Shown: positions 9,047-18,038, counted from the stretch's first letter. The stretch is 64,000 nt of DNA from JABMQB01 sp963678235 (GCA_963678235.1 OY782766.1:1984001-2048000), one strand, 5' to 3'. Numbers and translations are program-made. The notes: generated from the letters alone by a model not told the origin.

Positions 9047-9064
9047 CTACCAGTACCTACCAGT
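9047..9064 (+). promoter_or_regulatory. Putative operator of the galactose regulon (gntR/galM copy)
   Basis: CTACCAGTACCTACCAGT is the reverse complement, with one change, of the element in front of galT. It lies in the divergent gntR/galM region. A weak -7-like CATTTTTG for galM is at 9083-9090, which would place the operator over the -33 region of galM. The rest of this 316-bp intergenic region shows nothing else recognisable. Confidence 0.65.
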
Positions 9065-9213
9065 ATGATTATTATTTTTATGCATTTTTGTGCTAATCAA
9101 ATGTCTAAAAATCAAATAATGAAACGAGCATAAATAAAAAGCTTTTTTAATACACAGGAGTATGATTATGCGAGTTCCATGAGTTACTACAAAAAATAAA
9201 CAATTATAATCAA

Positions 9214-10254
9214 ATGAAAATTAGTAAAACGAAATTTGGTTTATTACCCGAAGGAGACGAAGTTTCTCTGTTCACGCTAAGCAACGATAAAAACATACAA
9301 GTTAAAATTTCAACGTACGGAGCAATTATCACCAGCATTGAGACTCCTGATAAGGATGGAAAGATTGAAAACATCGTTTGCGGGTTCGATAAACTGGAAG
9401 ATTATATCAGCGAACACTACTTAGGTAATTATCCATATTTTGGATGTATTATTGGAAGATGTGGAAATAGGATAGCAAATGGAGATCTTGAAATAAATGG
9501 TACTCAATACAAGTTGGCGGTCAACAATGTACCAAATCATTTGCATGGCGGGTTAACCGGTTTTGACAAAAAACTTTGGGATGCTCAAATAATTGACGAA
9601 AACGACCAAGTTGGCGTTATGCTTTCATACTTAAGCCCTGATTTAGAGGAAAACTATCCAGGAAATTTGAAAGTAACTTGTACCTACACACTCAACAACA
9701 AAAATGAACTTTCCATAGAGTATGGTGCCGAAACAGACAAAACGACTATTGTAAATTTAACCAATCATACCTACTTTAACCTTACTGCTGGGAAAGAGAA
9801 TATTTTGAATCATGAATTGAGGTTAACTGCAACAAAAATGACAGAAATGATTGAACAAATCCCTACAGGGAAAATTGTTCCTGTAAAAGATACCCCGTTT
9901 GATTTCACCACGGCAAAAACTTTTCAGAAAGACCTGGATAAGCTTCCAACCGGATACGATGATAATTATGTTCTTGATAATGAAGATGGGATGCTGAAAT
10001 TTGTTGGGTGCCTTCTAGAAAAGAACTCAAACAGGATGGTTGAAGTTTACACCACAAAACCAGGTATGCAATTATACACTGGCTATTGGATTGGCGAGAT
10101 GACCATTAAAGGGGAAAAGAAATTTGGAAGTTATTCGGGGGTAGCCCTAGAAACCCAATACTATCCGGACTCAGTGCACCATAAAAACTTTCCGAGCCCT
10201 GTTTTAAATCCAGGAGAAACATACAACCACAAAACAATCTATAAGTTTTTATAA
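9214..10254 (+). CDS. galM: Galactose mutarotase (aldose 1-epimerase)
   Basis: GalM interconverts alpha and beta anomers of galactose so that galactokinase receives its alpha substrate. The 346-residue length is standard. The substrate-binding signatures NHLHGG (catalytic His region, about residue 110) and NLTNHTYFNL (about residue 185) are present. It has no signal peptide, so it is cytoplasmic. It is divergent from gntR and probably controlled by the operator at 9047. Confidence 0.95.
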   Translation: MKISKTKFGLLPEGDEVSLFTLSNDKNIQVKISTYGAIITSIETPDKDGKIENIVCGFDKLEDYISEHYLGNYPYFGCIIGRCGNRIANGDLEINGTQYKLAVNNVPNHLHGGLTGFDKKLWDAQIIDENDQVGVMLSYLSPDLEENYPGNLKVTCTYTLNNKNELSIEYGAETDKTTIVNLTNHTYFNLTAGKENILNHELRLTATKMTEMIEQIPTGKIVPVKDTPFDFTTAKTFQKDLDKLPTGYDDNYVLDNEDGMLKFVGCLLEKNSNRMVEVYTTKPGMQLYTGYWIGEMTIKGEKKFGSYSGVALETQYYPDSVHHKNFPSPVLNPGETYNHKTIYKFL

Positions 10255-10272
10255 TACAGATCAATCAATCTG

Positions 10273-10310
10273 AAAAGGCAGCAAAACATATAAATGCTGT
10301 CTTTTTTTTA
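10273..10310 (+). terminator. Terminator of galM
   Basis: AAAAGGCAGCA pairs with TGCTGTCTTTT (one G-U pair) around an 11-nt loop and ends in a long T run. Confidence 0.85.
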
Positions 10311-10375
10311 TTTCTTTGCAAACTTGTTTTATCAGAATATAACCAGTGCCCGGAAAACAATTCCCTAAAAATTTA

Positions 10376-10383
10376 TATTTTTG
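10376..10383 (+). promoter_or_regulatory. Predicted -7 box of the acyl-CoA ligase gene
   Basis: TATTTTTG matches TAnnTTTG. It overlaps an upstream in-frame TTG, which supports the ATG at 10417 as the true start. Confidence 0.5.
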
Positions 10384-10416
10384 AATGAAATCACTATTTA
10401 CCTAAAACTTGCTGCA

Positions 10417-12324
10417 ATGAAAACGATAATTGAGCTTTTCGAAACCAGTGTGAATAAATATCCGGCGAACATTTATTTGTACGAAAAAAAAGACGGTGAA
10501 TTCATAGGGACAAGCTATGAAAAAACCAGGGAAGAAGTCTTAAAATTTTCGGCCGGACTTGTAGCATTAGGTATGAAAAAAGGCGACAGGACAGCCCTTG
10601 TTTCAGAAGGAAGAAATGCATGGATAATCAGTGAACTTGGAATTTTGTATGCAGGGGGAATTAACGTCCCCTTGTCGGTAAAACTGGATGCTAAGGCTGA
10701 AATGAAATTCAGGATTGTGCATTCAGGTGCGAAGTTCGTGATTGTTTCAAAAGGGCAATCCGCTAAAATCGATCTAATCAAAAATGACCTTACTGAAGTT
10801 GAGAAATTTATTTATCTGGATGAAAAAAGCCAATACGAAGAAAAGGATATTTCGTATGCGCAGATACTTGAAACGGGGGAAGCAAACCTTAAACAAAATT
10901 CAAAAGAACTTGAAAATGTGTGGCAAAACATCCAGCCTAATGACCTGGCAAACATTTCATATACATCAGGTACAACTGCCGATCCGAAAGGAATCATGTT
11001 ATCGCATTTAAATTATGCAGCAAATGTAATCCAATCGAACACTTTGATGGAAATTACACCAGAATGGAGAACACTGGCATTTTTACCATGGGACCATGCA
11101 TTTGCCCATACAGCATGTTTGTATTGCCTTATGTACAACGGTGCAAGTGTTGCTTCACTCGAAGTGGGGAAAACACCCATCGAAACCATCAAAAATATTC
11201 CAAAAAACATTAAAGAAATAAAACCTAAAATACTGATGAGTGTTCCGGCTGTTGCCAAAAACTTCCGGAAAGGAATTGAATCCGGGATACAAAAGAAAGG
11301 TGCATTTGCCGAGAAATTATTTAAGCACGCTTTAAAGGTTGCCTATAAATATAATGGTAATGGATTTGATCGTGGAAAAGGGTTGCGTTTCATCTACAAA
11401 CCTTTGTTGTCAGTTTACGATAAAATCCTTTTCAGTAAAGTACGTGAGGGATTTGGAGGTGAATTAGAGCTATTTATAGGAGGTGGCGCATTGCTCGACA
11501 CCGAACTTCAACGTTTCTTTTATGCCGTAGGAATGCCCATGTGCCAGGGATATGGTTTAACAGAAGCAGCCCCGGTAATTTCATCCAATTCGCTGGATGC
11601 CATTAAATTCGGATCATCGGGAAAATTGGTTAAATATCTAGAATTAAAAATAAAAGACAGCGATGGAAACGACCTTCCGATTGGGGAAAAAGGGGAAATT
11701 GTAATTAAAGGCGATAACGTGATGTTGGGATATTGGAACAACCCGACAGCAACAGCAGAAACCATAAAAGATGGGTGGCTTTATACCGGGGATATGGGCT
11801 ACATGGACAAAGATGGTTTCCTGTATGTGCTGGGAAGGTTTAAAAGTTTGCTGATTGGCAACGATGGCGAAAAATTTAGCCCCGAAGGCATTGAAGAAGC
11901 ATTGGTTGACCAATCACCGTTTATTGACCAGGTGATGCTGTATAACAATCAAAATCCATACACCACGGGGTTGTTGGTTCCAAATATTAAAGCAATCAAC
12001 CGGGAATTGACCAGAAGGGCAATCCACCCGGAAACCAATGAAGGAAACGACGCGAGCCTACAAATAATACAGGAAGAAATAAACCATTATAAAGAAGGCG
12101 GTAAATTTGAAGGGATGTTCCCCGAAAGGTGGCTTCCGGCAAATACTGTAGTTTTACCTGAAGCTTTTACGGAAGAAAACGGATTGCTAAACACAACACT
12201 AAAAATGGTTCGTGGGAAAATCGTTAAGCATTTTGAAAAAGAGCTGGAATTTTTATATACCCCGGCCGCAAAAGATATTTTAAACCTCAAAAATATTGAA
12301 TCCATTAAAAAGTGGAATTCATAA
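10417..12324 (+). CDS. Long-chain fatty acid--CoA ligase (AMP-forming)
   Basis: It activates a fatty acid to acyl-AMP and then acyl-CoA, for beta-oxidation or lipid synthesis. All adenylate-forming motifs are present: YTSGTTADPKG (AMP-binding P-loop), GYGLTEAAPV, YTGDMGY and the hinge/A8-like GRFKSLLIGNDGEKFSP. The 635 residues fit the FAA1-like bacterial branch. I chose ATG 10417 because family members begin close to an ELFE-SV-KYP segment and because the promoter box overlaps the longer frame. The next gene follows by 15 bp, but a functional link is not evident. Confidence 0.9.
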   Translation: MKTIIELFETSVNKYPANIYLYEKKDGEFIGTSYEKTREEVLKFSAGLVALGMKKGDRTALVSEGRNAWIISELGILYAGGINVPLSVKLDAKAEMKFRIVHSGAKFVIVSKGQSAKIDLIKNDLTEVEKFIYLDEKSQYEEKDISYAQILETGEANLKQNSKELENVWQNIQPNDLANISYTSGTTADPKGIMLSHLNYAANVIQSNTLMEITPEWRTLAFLPWDHAFAHTACLYCLMYNGASVASLEVGKTPIETIKNIPKNIKEIKPKILMSVPAVAKNFRKGIESGIQKKGAFAEKLFKHALKVAYKYNGNGFDRGKGLRFIYKPLLSVYDKILFSKVREGFGGELELFIGGGALLDTELQRFFYAVGMPMCQGYGLTEAAPVISSNSLDAIKFGSSGKLVKYLELKIKDSDGNDLPIGEKGEIVIKGDNVMLGYWNNPTATAETIKDGWLYTGDMGYMDKDGFLYVLGRFKSLLIGNDGEKFSPEGIEEALVDQSPFIDQVMLYNNQNPYTTGLLVPNIKAINRELTRRAIHPETNEGNDASLQIIQEEINHYKEGGKFEGMFPERWLPANTVVLPEAFTEENGLLNTTLKMVRGKIVKHFEKELEFLYTPAAKDILNLKNIESIKKWNS

Positions 12325-12339
12325 TTAAAGTATGAATAA

Positions 12340-13341
12340 ATGATTATAGAAACCTTCTCATACCCAAGGGCAGCAGTTATTGGAAACCCTTCGGATGGTT
12401 ATTTTGGAAAAACAATCGCTTTTGTATTTTCAAATTTTATTGCAAAAGTGCAATTGTACCAAACCCCCGAATTGGAAATAAAACCACAAAGGCTTGATGG
12501 CACAAATTTTAACAGCATTAAAGAACTTGTTGACGATGTTAACCTTGCAGGTTACTACGGTGGAATGAGGTTGTTGAAAGCTGCCATAAAAGTTTTCTAC
12601 GAATATTGCCTGCGAAAAAACATAAAGGTTGACGACCGGAATTTTACGATGCGTTATAATTCGAATATTCCGCTTCGGCTCGGGCTTGCAGGCTCAAGTG
12701 CAATTATAACTGCTTGCTTTAAAGCTTTGTGTTCATTTTACGGAATCGATATTCCGGGAGCAATTCTTGCCAACTTAGTCCTTTCTGTTGAAACCGTGGA
12801 ATTAGGTATTTCTGCCGGGTTGCAGGATAGGGTTGCCCAGGCATACGGAGTTCCTATATTTATGGACTTTGACAGGGATATAATGGAAAAACAGGGCTAT
12901 GGAAACTATGAAAAATTGGATGCATCTAAATTTCCAAACTTTTATATTGCCTACAGAAGCAGCCTTTCGGAAGGTACAGAAGTCGTTCATAACAACCTTT
13001 CCGCCAGGTTCGAAATTGGCGATCCAAAAGTCCTTCAGGCAGTATTGCGATGGTCGCAAATAACCGAAGATTTCAGGAATGCCCTATACGCAAACGACTA
13101 TAACACCATGCATGATTTGATCAATGAAAATTTTGACCTACGAAGAAAAACGGTTCGGATTTCACAGGGAAACATTGAAATGGTAGAATTAGCCCGTTCG
13201 GTTGGCGCTAGTGCAAAATTTACCGGAAGTGGCGGCGCAATAATCGGCACATATAAAGATGATAAGATGTTTGAAGCTTTAGCTTCCAAACTAAAACGCA
13301 ATAATATTGAAGTAATTAAACCAAGTATAGTTACCCGTTAA
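12340..13341 (+). CDS. GHMP kinase, glucuronokinase-like
   Basis: This is a 333-residue sugar kinase of the GHMP superfamily. The N-terminus carries AAVIGNPSDGYFGKTI, the ATP loop is LRLGLAGSSAIITA (about residue 105) and the C-terminal motif is FTGSGGAIIGTY (about 297). The GNPSDGYFGKT signature resembles plant glucuronokinase rather than galactokinase or mevalonate kinase, as far as I can judge from memory. Its stop overlaps the galU start (TAATG), so a sugar-1-phosphate product feeding a nucleotidyltransferase is plausible. The substrate (glucuronate, another uronate or a hexose) is inference. Confidence 0.7.
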   Translation: MIIETFSYPRAAVIGNPSDGYFGKTIAFVFSNFIAKVQLYQTPELEIKPQRLDGTNFNSIKELVDDVNLAGYYGGMRLLKAAIKVFYEYCLRKNIKVDDRNFTMRYNSNIPLRLGLAGSSAIITACFKALCSFYGIDIPGAILANLVLSVETVELGISAGLQDRVAQAYGVPIFMDFDRDIMEKQGYGNYEKLDASKFPNFYIAYRSSLSEGTEVVHNNLSARFEIGDPKVLQAVLRWSQITEDFRNALYANDYNTMHDLINENFDLRRKTVRISQGNIEMVELARSVGASAKFTGSGGAIIGTYKDDKMFEALASKLKRNNIEVIKPSIVTR

Positions 13342-14210
13342 TGATAAAAAAAGCAGTTATTCCGGCAGCAGGATATGGTACAAGGTTCCTGCCCCTTACC
13401 AAATCGCAACCAAAAGAAATGATCCCAATTGTGGATACACCGGTTATTCAATATGTGGTAGAAGAAGCAGTTAAAAGTGGCATCACCGATATCCTGATGA
13501 TTATTGGGAAAGGGAAAAGGGCTATTGAAGAACACTTCGACCGAAATGCAATTCTCGAAGAATCATTACTTCAGAAGGAAAACTTTGAAATGCTCGAGAA
13601 AATTAAAAATATTTCTAAACTGGCTAATATTCATTTTGTTTGGCAGAAAGAAATGAATGGCTTGGGCGATGCAATTCGCTATGCAAAATACCATGTTGGC
13701 AACGAGCCTTTTGCATTGCTACTGGGCGATACACTGGTTCAAAGTGACACAACACCTGTTACCAAACAACTAATCGATGTATATGAAAAATACCAGGGAT
13801 CTGTGGTTGCACTCGAAGAGGTAAACATGGATTTGGTTCATAAATATGGTGTAATTGATGGAACCCCACTTGAAAATAAAATATATCAGGCAAACGACTG
13901 GATTGAAAAACCTTCTAAAGAAGAAGCTCCCTCTAATTTGGTAATAGCAAGCCGTTATATATTCACCCCTGAAATTTTTGATATTCTGGATCAAACAAAT
14001 CCTGGCAAAAACAACGAAATTCAGCTAACCGATGCCATGCGCGAACTGGTTAAACGCCAAAAAATGTACGGGCTTAAATTTGATGGAAAACGATACGACA
14101 TTGGGAATAAACTTGGTTTCCTGAAAACAAACCTTATTTATGGACTTAAGGATGAAGAAATTGGGGATGAGATCAAGAAATGGCTTCTCGAATATGTCCA
14201 AACAATTTAA
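13341..14210 (+). CDS. galU: UTP--glucose-1-phosphate uridylyltransferase
   Basis: GalU makes UDP-glucose from UTP and glucose-1-phosphate. The nucleotide-binding signature AAGYGTRFLPLTKSQPKEM is near the N-terminus, followed by LLGDT and WIEKPSKEEAPS, all typical. Length 289 is normal. It is translationally coupled to the GHMP kinase (stop/start overlap). UDP-glucose made here also serves GalT in the upstream Leloir cluster. Whether this copy accepts other sugar-1-phosphates is not visible from sequence. Confidence 0.93.
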   Translation: MIKKAVIPAAGYGTRFLPLTKSQPKEMIPIVDTPVIQYVVEEAVKSGITDILMIIGKGKRAIEEHFDRNAILEESLLQKENFEMLEKIKNISKLANIHFVWQKEMNGLGDAIRYAKYHVGNEPFALLLGDTLVQSDTTPVTKQLIDVYEKYQGSVVALEEVNMDLVHKYGVIDGTPLENKIYQANDWIEKPSKEEAPSNLVIASRYIFTPEIFDILDQTNPGKNNEIQLTDAMRELVKRQKMYGLKFDGKRYDIGNKLGFLKTNLIYGLKDEEIGDEIKKWLLEYVQTI

Positions 14211-14329
14211 AGCAGCCATGTCAAATTCTTTATAAGGGATTTCGCTAGCGGAAAACAGAATCTCCCCTATTAGCCGGATTGCAGATAATTACTAGTTTTA
14301 CTCTATTGTATTACTAAATATTATCAATT

Positions 14330-14839
14330 ATGAAATTTCGTTATTTACTTCTGGCAATCATTCTGTTTTCTTCCTACTCTTTATCGGCAAAAATAGGAAT
14401 TGGTGCTGGCGGCGATGTTAGCCCAAATGCTGCACGTTTAAGCGTGAGAGGATGGTTCTCAAAATACAACGGTGCAGAATTAGGTTTTGGACCAACCGCA
14501 AAATTCGAAGATTTTAAATTCGATGATATGAGCATGCAGGCTAAGTACTTTCATGCCATCAGGTATGACCGATATGCCAGAACATACCTAGGAATTCTCG
14601 GAAGATACACGATAATTAAAGACCCATTCTTCGACAAGAATTTGCCATCGGTTGGTGTTTTTGGTGGGAAAGAATGGTATTTGGGAAGGTACAGAAACCA
14701 GGGTGTTGCCGTTGAAGCCGGATTAATTTACGGAAAAGTGAAAGGACAATCCTTGGTTTTTGATAATGGAATTCAATCTGACCAAAATTATACCGATTTC
14801 CCGGCATACATTAGTTTAAGCTACAAATACTACTTTTAA
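14330..14839 (+). CDS. Small secreted outer-membrane beta-barrel-like protein
   Basis: A 169-residue protein with a clear signal peptide (hydrophobic residues 4-18, cleavage after SLSA) and alternating beta strands ending in YISLSYKYYF. The C-terminal Phe is typical of outer-membrane barrels. It resembles short OmpW/OmpA-like barrels, but no family is recognised. A strong terminator lies about 120 bp downstream, beyond a relic of another gene. Function unknown. Confidence 0.65.
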   Translation: MKFRYLLLAIILFSSYSLSAKIGIGAGGDVSPNAARLSVRGWFSKYNGAELGFGPTAKFEDFKFDDMSMQAKYFHAIRYDRYARTYLGILGRYTIIKDPFFDKNLPSVGVFGGKEWYLGRYRNQGVAVEAGLIYGKVKGQSLVFDNGIQSDQNYTDFPAYISLSYKYYF

Positions 14840-14912
14840 TCAATATAGTAGATCCAATAAAACACATACTTAGATTTAAGTAACTAATCAAAATCTCAAA
14901 CTCACTTAATAG

Positions 14913-14962
14913 CTCAAAATCAGTTACAAATTTTAATAGATACAAGGCTCTGTAAATAAAAG
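14913..14962 (+). repeat. Relic of a TonB-receptor 3' end (direct repeat of 17600-17649)
   Basis: Fifty bases match the end of the TonB receptor gene and its 3' flank at 17600-17649 in 46 positions. They include codons for LKISYKF and a stop. Upstream of it no receptor frame remains. It is best read as the leftover 3' end of a second receptor copy that was deleted, or of a partial duplication. Confidence 0.7.
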
Positions 14963-14994
14963 AACCGTTCCTTATTTTAGGGAACGGTTCTTTC
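14958..14994 (+). terminator. Strong Rho-independent terminator
   Basis: GAACCGTTCC and GGAACGGTTC form a perfect 10-bp stem with additional A-T pairs at the base and a T-rich 3' side. It terminates the 14330 gene and probably once terminated the lost receptor gene. Confidence 0.85.
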
Positions 14995-15009
14995 TTATGA
15001 TATTATTAG

Positions 15010-15210
15010 TGTCCAGTAAATTTTTACAGTTATCTCTGTACTTATGAATTTATTACGTTCCTATGAAACTTTCAGTTATTAGGGTTCGTATTTTATTTCT
15101 TCCCAAATTTATCTCCTAACTGAACAGCCCCAGATGGGCAAGATATTGGGAGAATAGCAATTACAGATTTTAGAAGGAAGTCCTGTAGGTATGAAGTATT
15201 TTAACGGACA
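15010..15210. mobile_element. Possible decayed IS/MITE-like segment
   Basis: A 201-bp segment is bounded by imperfect inverted repeats TGTCCAGTAAA (15010-15020) and, inverted, TGTCCGTTAAA (15200-15210), 9 of 11 identical. Such TGTCC ends are common in insertion sequences. No transposase frame is recognisable inside and no clear target duplication adjoins, so this is tentative. The rest of the 14840-15400 region has only the relic, its terminator and the receptor promoter. Confidence 0.3.
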
Positions 15211-15352
15211 ACAATGATTATTAATCCAAATAAACCTCCAAAAAAAATCAGCAAATCAAGGTTCAAAACAACGATTTTTAATGCTCATATTAAACAAGTG
15301 TTATTTCATAGTTGTTCAATATTCTTTTTAATGAACATTTGTTTTGTTAAGA

Positions 15353-15360
15353 TAATTTTG
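15353..15360 (+). promoter_or_regulatory. Predicted -7 box of the TonB receptor gene
   Basis: TAATTTTG matches TAnnTTTG and lies 40 bp before the ATG at 15401. Confidence 0.5.
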
Positions 15361-15400
15361 ACTTACATAAAAGACAGCAAAATAATTAAACCAATTAAAC

Positions 15401-17623
15401 ATGAAGAAAAAGATTATCCTTTCCCTTTTTACACTTCTGTATGGCTTGAGTTTATTCGGGCAAACATTAAATGGAATTATTACAACAAAGAAAAACAAGC
15501 CTATTGAGGGTGCGTACATTTCTATCCTTAAAAATAACCGACACAGCCATACCAGTCCTGAAGGCCGGTTCACACTATCAGGAATAAATACCGGGGACTC
15601 CCTATTAGTTAGCCATATTGGTTATCAAAGAAAGTTGGTAATTGTACACAATCCACAAGAGAAATTAAATATTGAGCTTTCAGAAAGCCTGATATCTATC
15701 GATGAAATTGTAATTAACCAGAAAATTAATGCCTTAAACCTGATTGCAGAAGTTGACCTTCATGTGAACCCCGTTAATACTTCTCAGGAAGTTTTGAGAC
15801 AGGTTCCCGGACTTATAATCGGGCAACATGCGGGTGGCGGAAAAGCTGAGCAAATTTTCCTCCGTGGGTTTGACATCGATCATGGAACAGACATAAATAT
15901 TAGTGTTGATGAACTTCCGGTAAATATGGTATCACACGCCCATGGTCAGGGGTACGCCGATTTACACTTTCTTATTCCTGAAACCATCGAAAAAATTGAC
16001 TTTGGGAAAGGCACTTATTATGCCGACCAGGGAAATTTGACTACCGCCGGATATGTTAATTTTCAAACAAAAGACCATCTGGACAATAGCATCCTGAGCA
16101 TTGAAATGGGGCAATTTAACACGCAACGCCTGCTGGGAATGTTCAATATTGCCAACCAAGTGGAGCATTCAGCTTATATGGCAACAGAATTTAATATGAC
16201 TGATGGCGCGTTTGATAGCCCGCAGAATTTCCATAGGATCAATTTAATGGGAAAATATACAGCAAACCTAAAAACCAATGACAAGCTTTCGGTATTAGCT
16301 TCTTACTTTACAAGCAAATGGGATGCTTCAGGGCAAATCCCACAAAGAGCTGTTGACAATGGTTCGATTACGCGATTTGGTGCAATTGATGACACGGAAG
16401 GGGGCAATACAAGTCGTGCAAATATCCTCGTTCAATACAATAAGTATTTGGATGATAAATCATTTATTAAAAACAGTGTTTTTTACTCGCTGTATGATTT
16501 TGAATTATATTCTAACTTCACATTTTTCTTAAACGATCCGATTAATGGTGATGAAATACGTCAAAAAGAAAGCAGGGGTATTTATGGGTTCAAAAGTGAA
16601 TACCACAGGGAATTTGACATGGGCAAATCATCTGGTTCACTGGTTTGTGGATTAAGCATTAGAAACGATGATATCAAAAACATTGAACTTACACATACCA
16701 AAGACCGAAGGCAAAACCTTGAAGAAATCCAACTTGGCGATATTCATGAAACAAATTTTGGAGCATATTTAAATGCCAGCTTTGACCTCGGCAAATGGAA
16801 TATTAACCCAGGAATTCGAATCGACCGTTTTGAATTTAATTATAACGACCATCTTCAAGCGCATTATCAAACACAATATGAATCCAAGTCCATTCTCAGC
16901 CCGAAGCTGAACATTTTATATAATTATTCACACCTTATTCAGCTATACCTTAAAACCGGAAAAGGTTTTCATTCAAACGATACTCGGGTAGTTGTTGCCA
17001 ACAACGGCAAAGAAATCCTTCCAGCTGCTTATGGTGCCGATCTTGGCTTTTTGTGGAAACCTATACCTAAAATGCTTATAAATACTGCCCTCTGGAACTT
17101 ATTCCTGGAGCAGGAATTTGTATATGTTGGAGATGAAGGCGTTGTGGAACCAAGTGGTAAAACAAACAGACAAGGAATTGATTTGAGCATCAGGTACCAG
17201 CCACTGGAATGGTTATTTTGGGATTTTGATGCCAACTACACCCTCGGAAAAGCAATTGATGAACCTAAAGACATGGATTATATCCCACTAGCTCCCGATT
17301 TTACGCTAATGAGCGGTTTAAACATCCTGCACCCTTCCGGATTTTATGGAGGCATAAATTTTAGATATGTAGATGATCGTCCGGCAAACGAGGATAATTC
17401 AATTGTCGCTGTGGGCTATGGCATTACGGATTTACATGGAGGCTATAAATGGGGAAATTTTGATGTGGAAATCCAAATCCAAAACTTATTTGATAAAGAA
17501 TGGAATGAAACGCAATTTGCAACGGAATCAAAGCTATATGACGAAAGCAATTCGGTTGAAGAAATTCATTTTATCCCAGGCGTTCCCTTCTTTTCAAAAC
17601 TCAAGATCAGTTACAAATTTTAA
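15401..17623 (+). CDS. TonB-dependent receptor with carboxypeptidase-regulatory-like domain
   Basis: This is an outer-membrane gated channel for TonB-driven uptake. Order of parts: signal peptide (1-20), a carboxypeptidase D regulatory-like domain (about 22-100, TLNGIITTKKNKPIEGA), a plug (about 120-230, with FLRGFDIDHGTDINISVD and HAHGQGYADLHFL) and a 22-strand barrel ending in LKISYKF. At 740 residues it is shorter than SusC proteins (about 1000) and has no SusD partner, so it is a cofactor or metal-type receptor rather than a glycan SusC. The His-rich HAHGQGYADLH plug segment is typical of one widespread TonB-receptor family; the ligand is unknown. A relic of a paralogue's 3' end is at 14913. 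Confidence 0.88.
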   Translation: MKKKIILSLFTLLYGLSLFGQTLNGIITTKKNKPIEGAYISILKNNRHSHTSPEGRFTLSGINTGDSLLVSHIGYQRKLVIVHNPQEKLNIELSESLISIDEIVINQKINALNLIAEVDLHVNPVNTSQEVLRQVPGLIIGQHAGGGKAEQIFLRGFDIDHGTDINISVDELPVNMVSHAHGQGYADLHFLIPETIEKIDFGKGTYYADQGNLTTAGYVNFQTKDHLDNSILSIEMGQFNTQRLLGMFNIANQVEHSAYMATEFNMTDGAFDSPQNFHRINLMGKYTANLKTNDKLSVLASYFTSKWDASGQIPQRAVDNGSITRFGAIDDTEGGNTSRANILVQYNKYLDDKSFIKNSVFYSLYDFELYSNFTFFLNDPINGDEIRQKESRGIYGFKSEYHREFDMGKSSGSLVCGLSIRNDDIKNIELTHTKDRRQNLEEIQLGDIHETNFGAYLNASFDLGKWNINPGIRIDRFEFNYNDHLQAHYQTQYESKSILSPKLNILYNYSHLIQLYLKTGKGFHSNDTRVVVANNGKEILPAAYGADLGFLWKPIPKMLINTALWNLFLEQEFVYVGDEGVVEPSGKTNRQGIDLSIRYQPLEWLFWDFDANYTLGKAIDEPKDMDYIPLAPDFTLMSGLNILHPSGFYGGINFRYVDDRPANEDNSIVAVGYGITDLHGGYKWGNFDVEIQIQNLFDKEWNETQFATESKLYDESNSVEEIHFIPGVPFFSKLKISYKF

Positions 17624-17649
17624 TAGATACGAAGTTCTGTAAATAAAAG
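17600..17649 (+). repeat. 3' end of the TonB receptor gene duplicated at 14913
   Basis: This segment contains the last seven receptor codons, the stop and 26 bp of 3' flank. It matches 14913-14962 in 46 of 50 bases. Confidence 0.7.
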
Positions 17650-17685
17650 GCCCTATGTTTGTAAAGCATAGGGTCTTTTTTATTT
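17645..17685. terminator. Bidirectional terminator between TonB receptor and kdgF
   Basis: AAAAGGCCCTATG pairs with CATAGGGTCTTTT (one G-U pair) around a 9-nt loop, followed by T's on the plus strand and preceded by A's, so it can stop both convergent transcripts. Confidence 0.8.
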
Positions 17686-17699
17686 GAAAGATTTAAGTC

Positions 17700-18038
17700 T
17701 TATAAAAAATCTTCTCTTAGCGGACTAAAAACATCGATTAACATTCCGGCTTCTAAACAAACCACACCGTGAATTTTATTTGGCGGAACATAGAATCCGT
17801 CACCACCAGTGATTATTTTCTTTTCATCTCCCATTTGTAATTCAAACTTTCCTGAAACCACATAGGAGGTTTGAGAATGATGATGTTGATGTGCATATCC
17901 AATAGCATTGTCTTCAAACTTTATTTTAACCATCATCACGTTTACATCATAGCCCATAATCTTGCGGGAAACACCTTCTGCTACTTTTTCCCATTCGCAA
18001 TCTTTATCGATAAAAACTTCTTTACTCTTAATATCCAT
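17700..18038 (-). CDS. kdgF: Cupin protein, KdgF-type (unsaturated uronate processing)
   Basis: KdgF converts 4,5-unsaturated uronate monomers released by pectate or alginate lyases to the linear 4-deoxy ketouronate. The 112-residue single cupin shows the metal-binding motif 1 (HQHHHSQTSYVVSGKFEL) with His ligands and motif 2 (FYVPPNKIHGVV). It is the last gene of a run with an ExuT-like carrier, KDPG aldolase and KDG kinase, which supports the KdgF assignment over the many generic cupins. No signal peptide, so cytoplasmic. Confidence 0.75.
   Translation of the reverse strand: MDIKSKEVFIDKDCEWEKVAEGVSRKIMGYDVNVMMVKIKFEDNAIGYAHQHHHSQTSYVVSGKFELQMGDEKKIITGGDGFYVPPNKIHGVVCLEAGMLIDVFSPLREDFL

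Noticed and set aside
15214..15507. Open frame overlapping the start of the TonB receptor gene
   Set aside because: It contains the receptor promoter and start in another frame, has no recognisable protein features, and is better explained as chance.
15401..17623. A SusC/SusD polysaccharide utilisation locus
   Set aside because: The receptor is short, has no SusD partner and no adjacent glycan enzymes.
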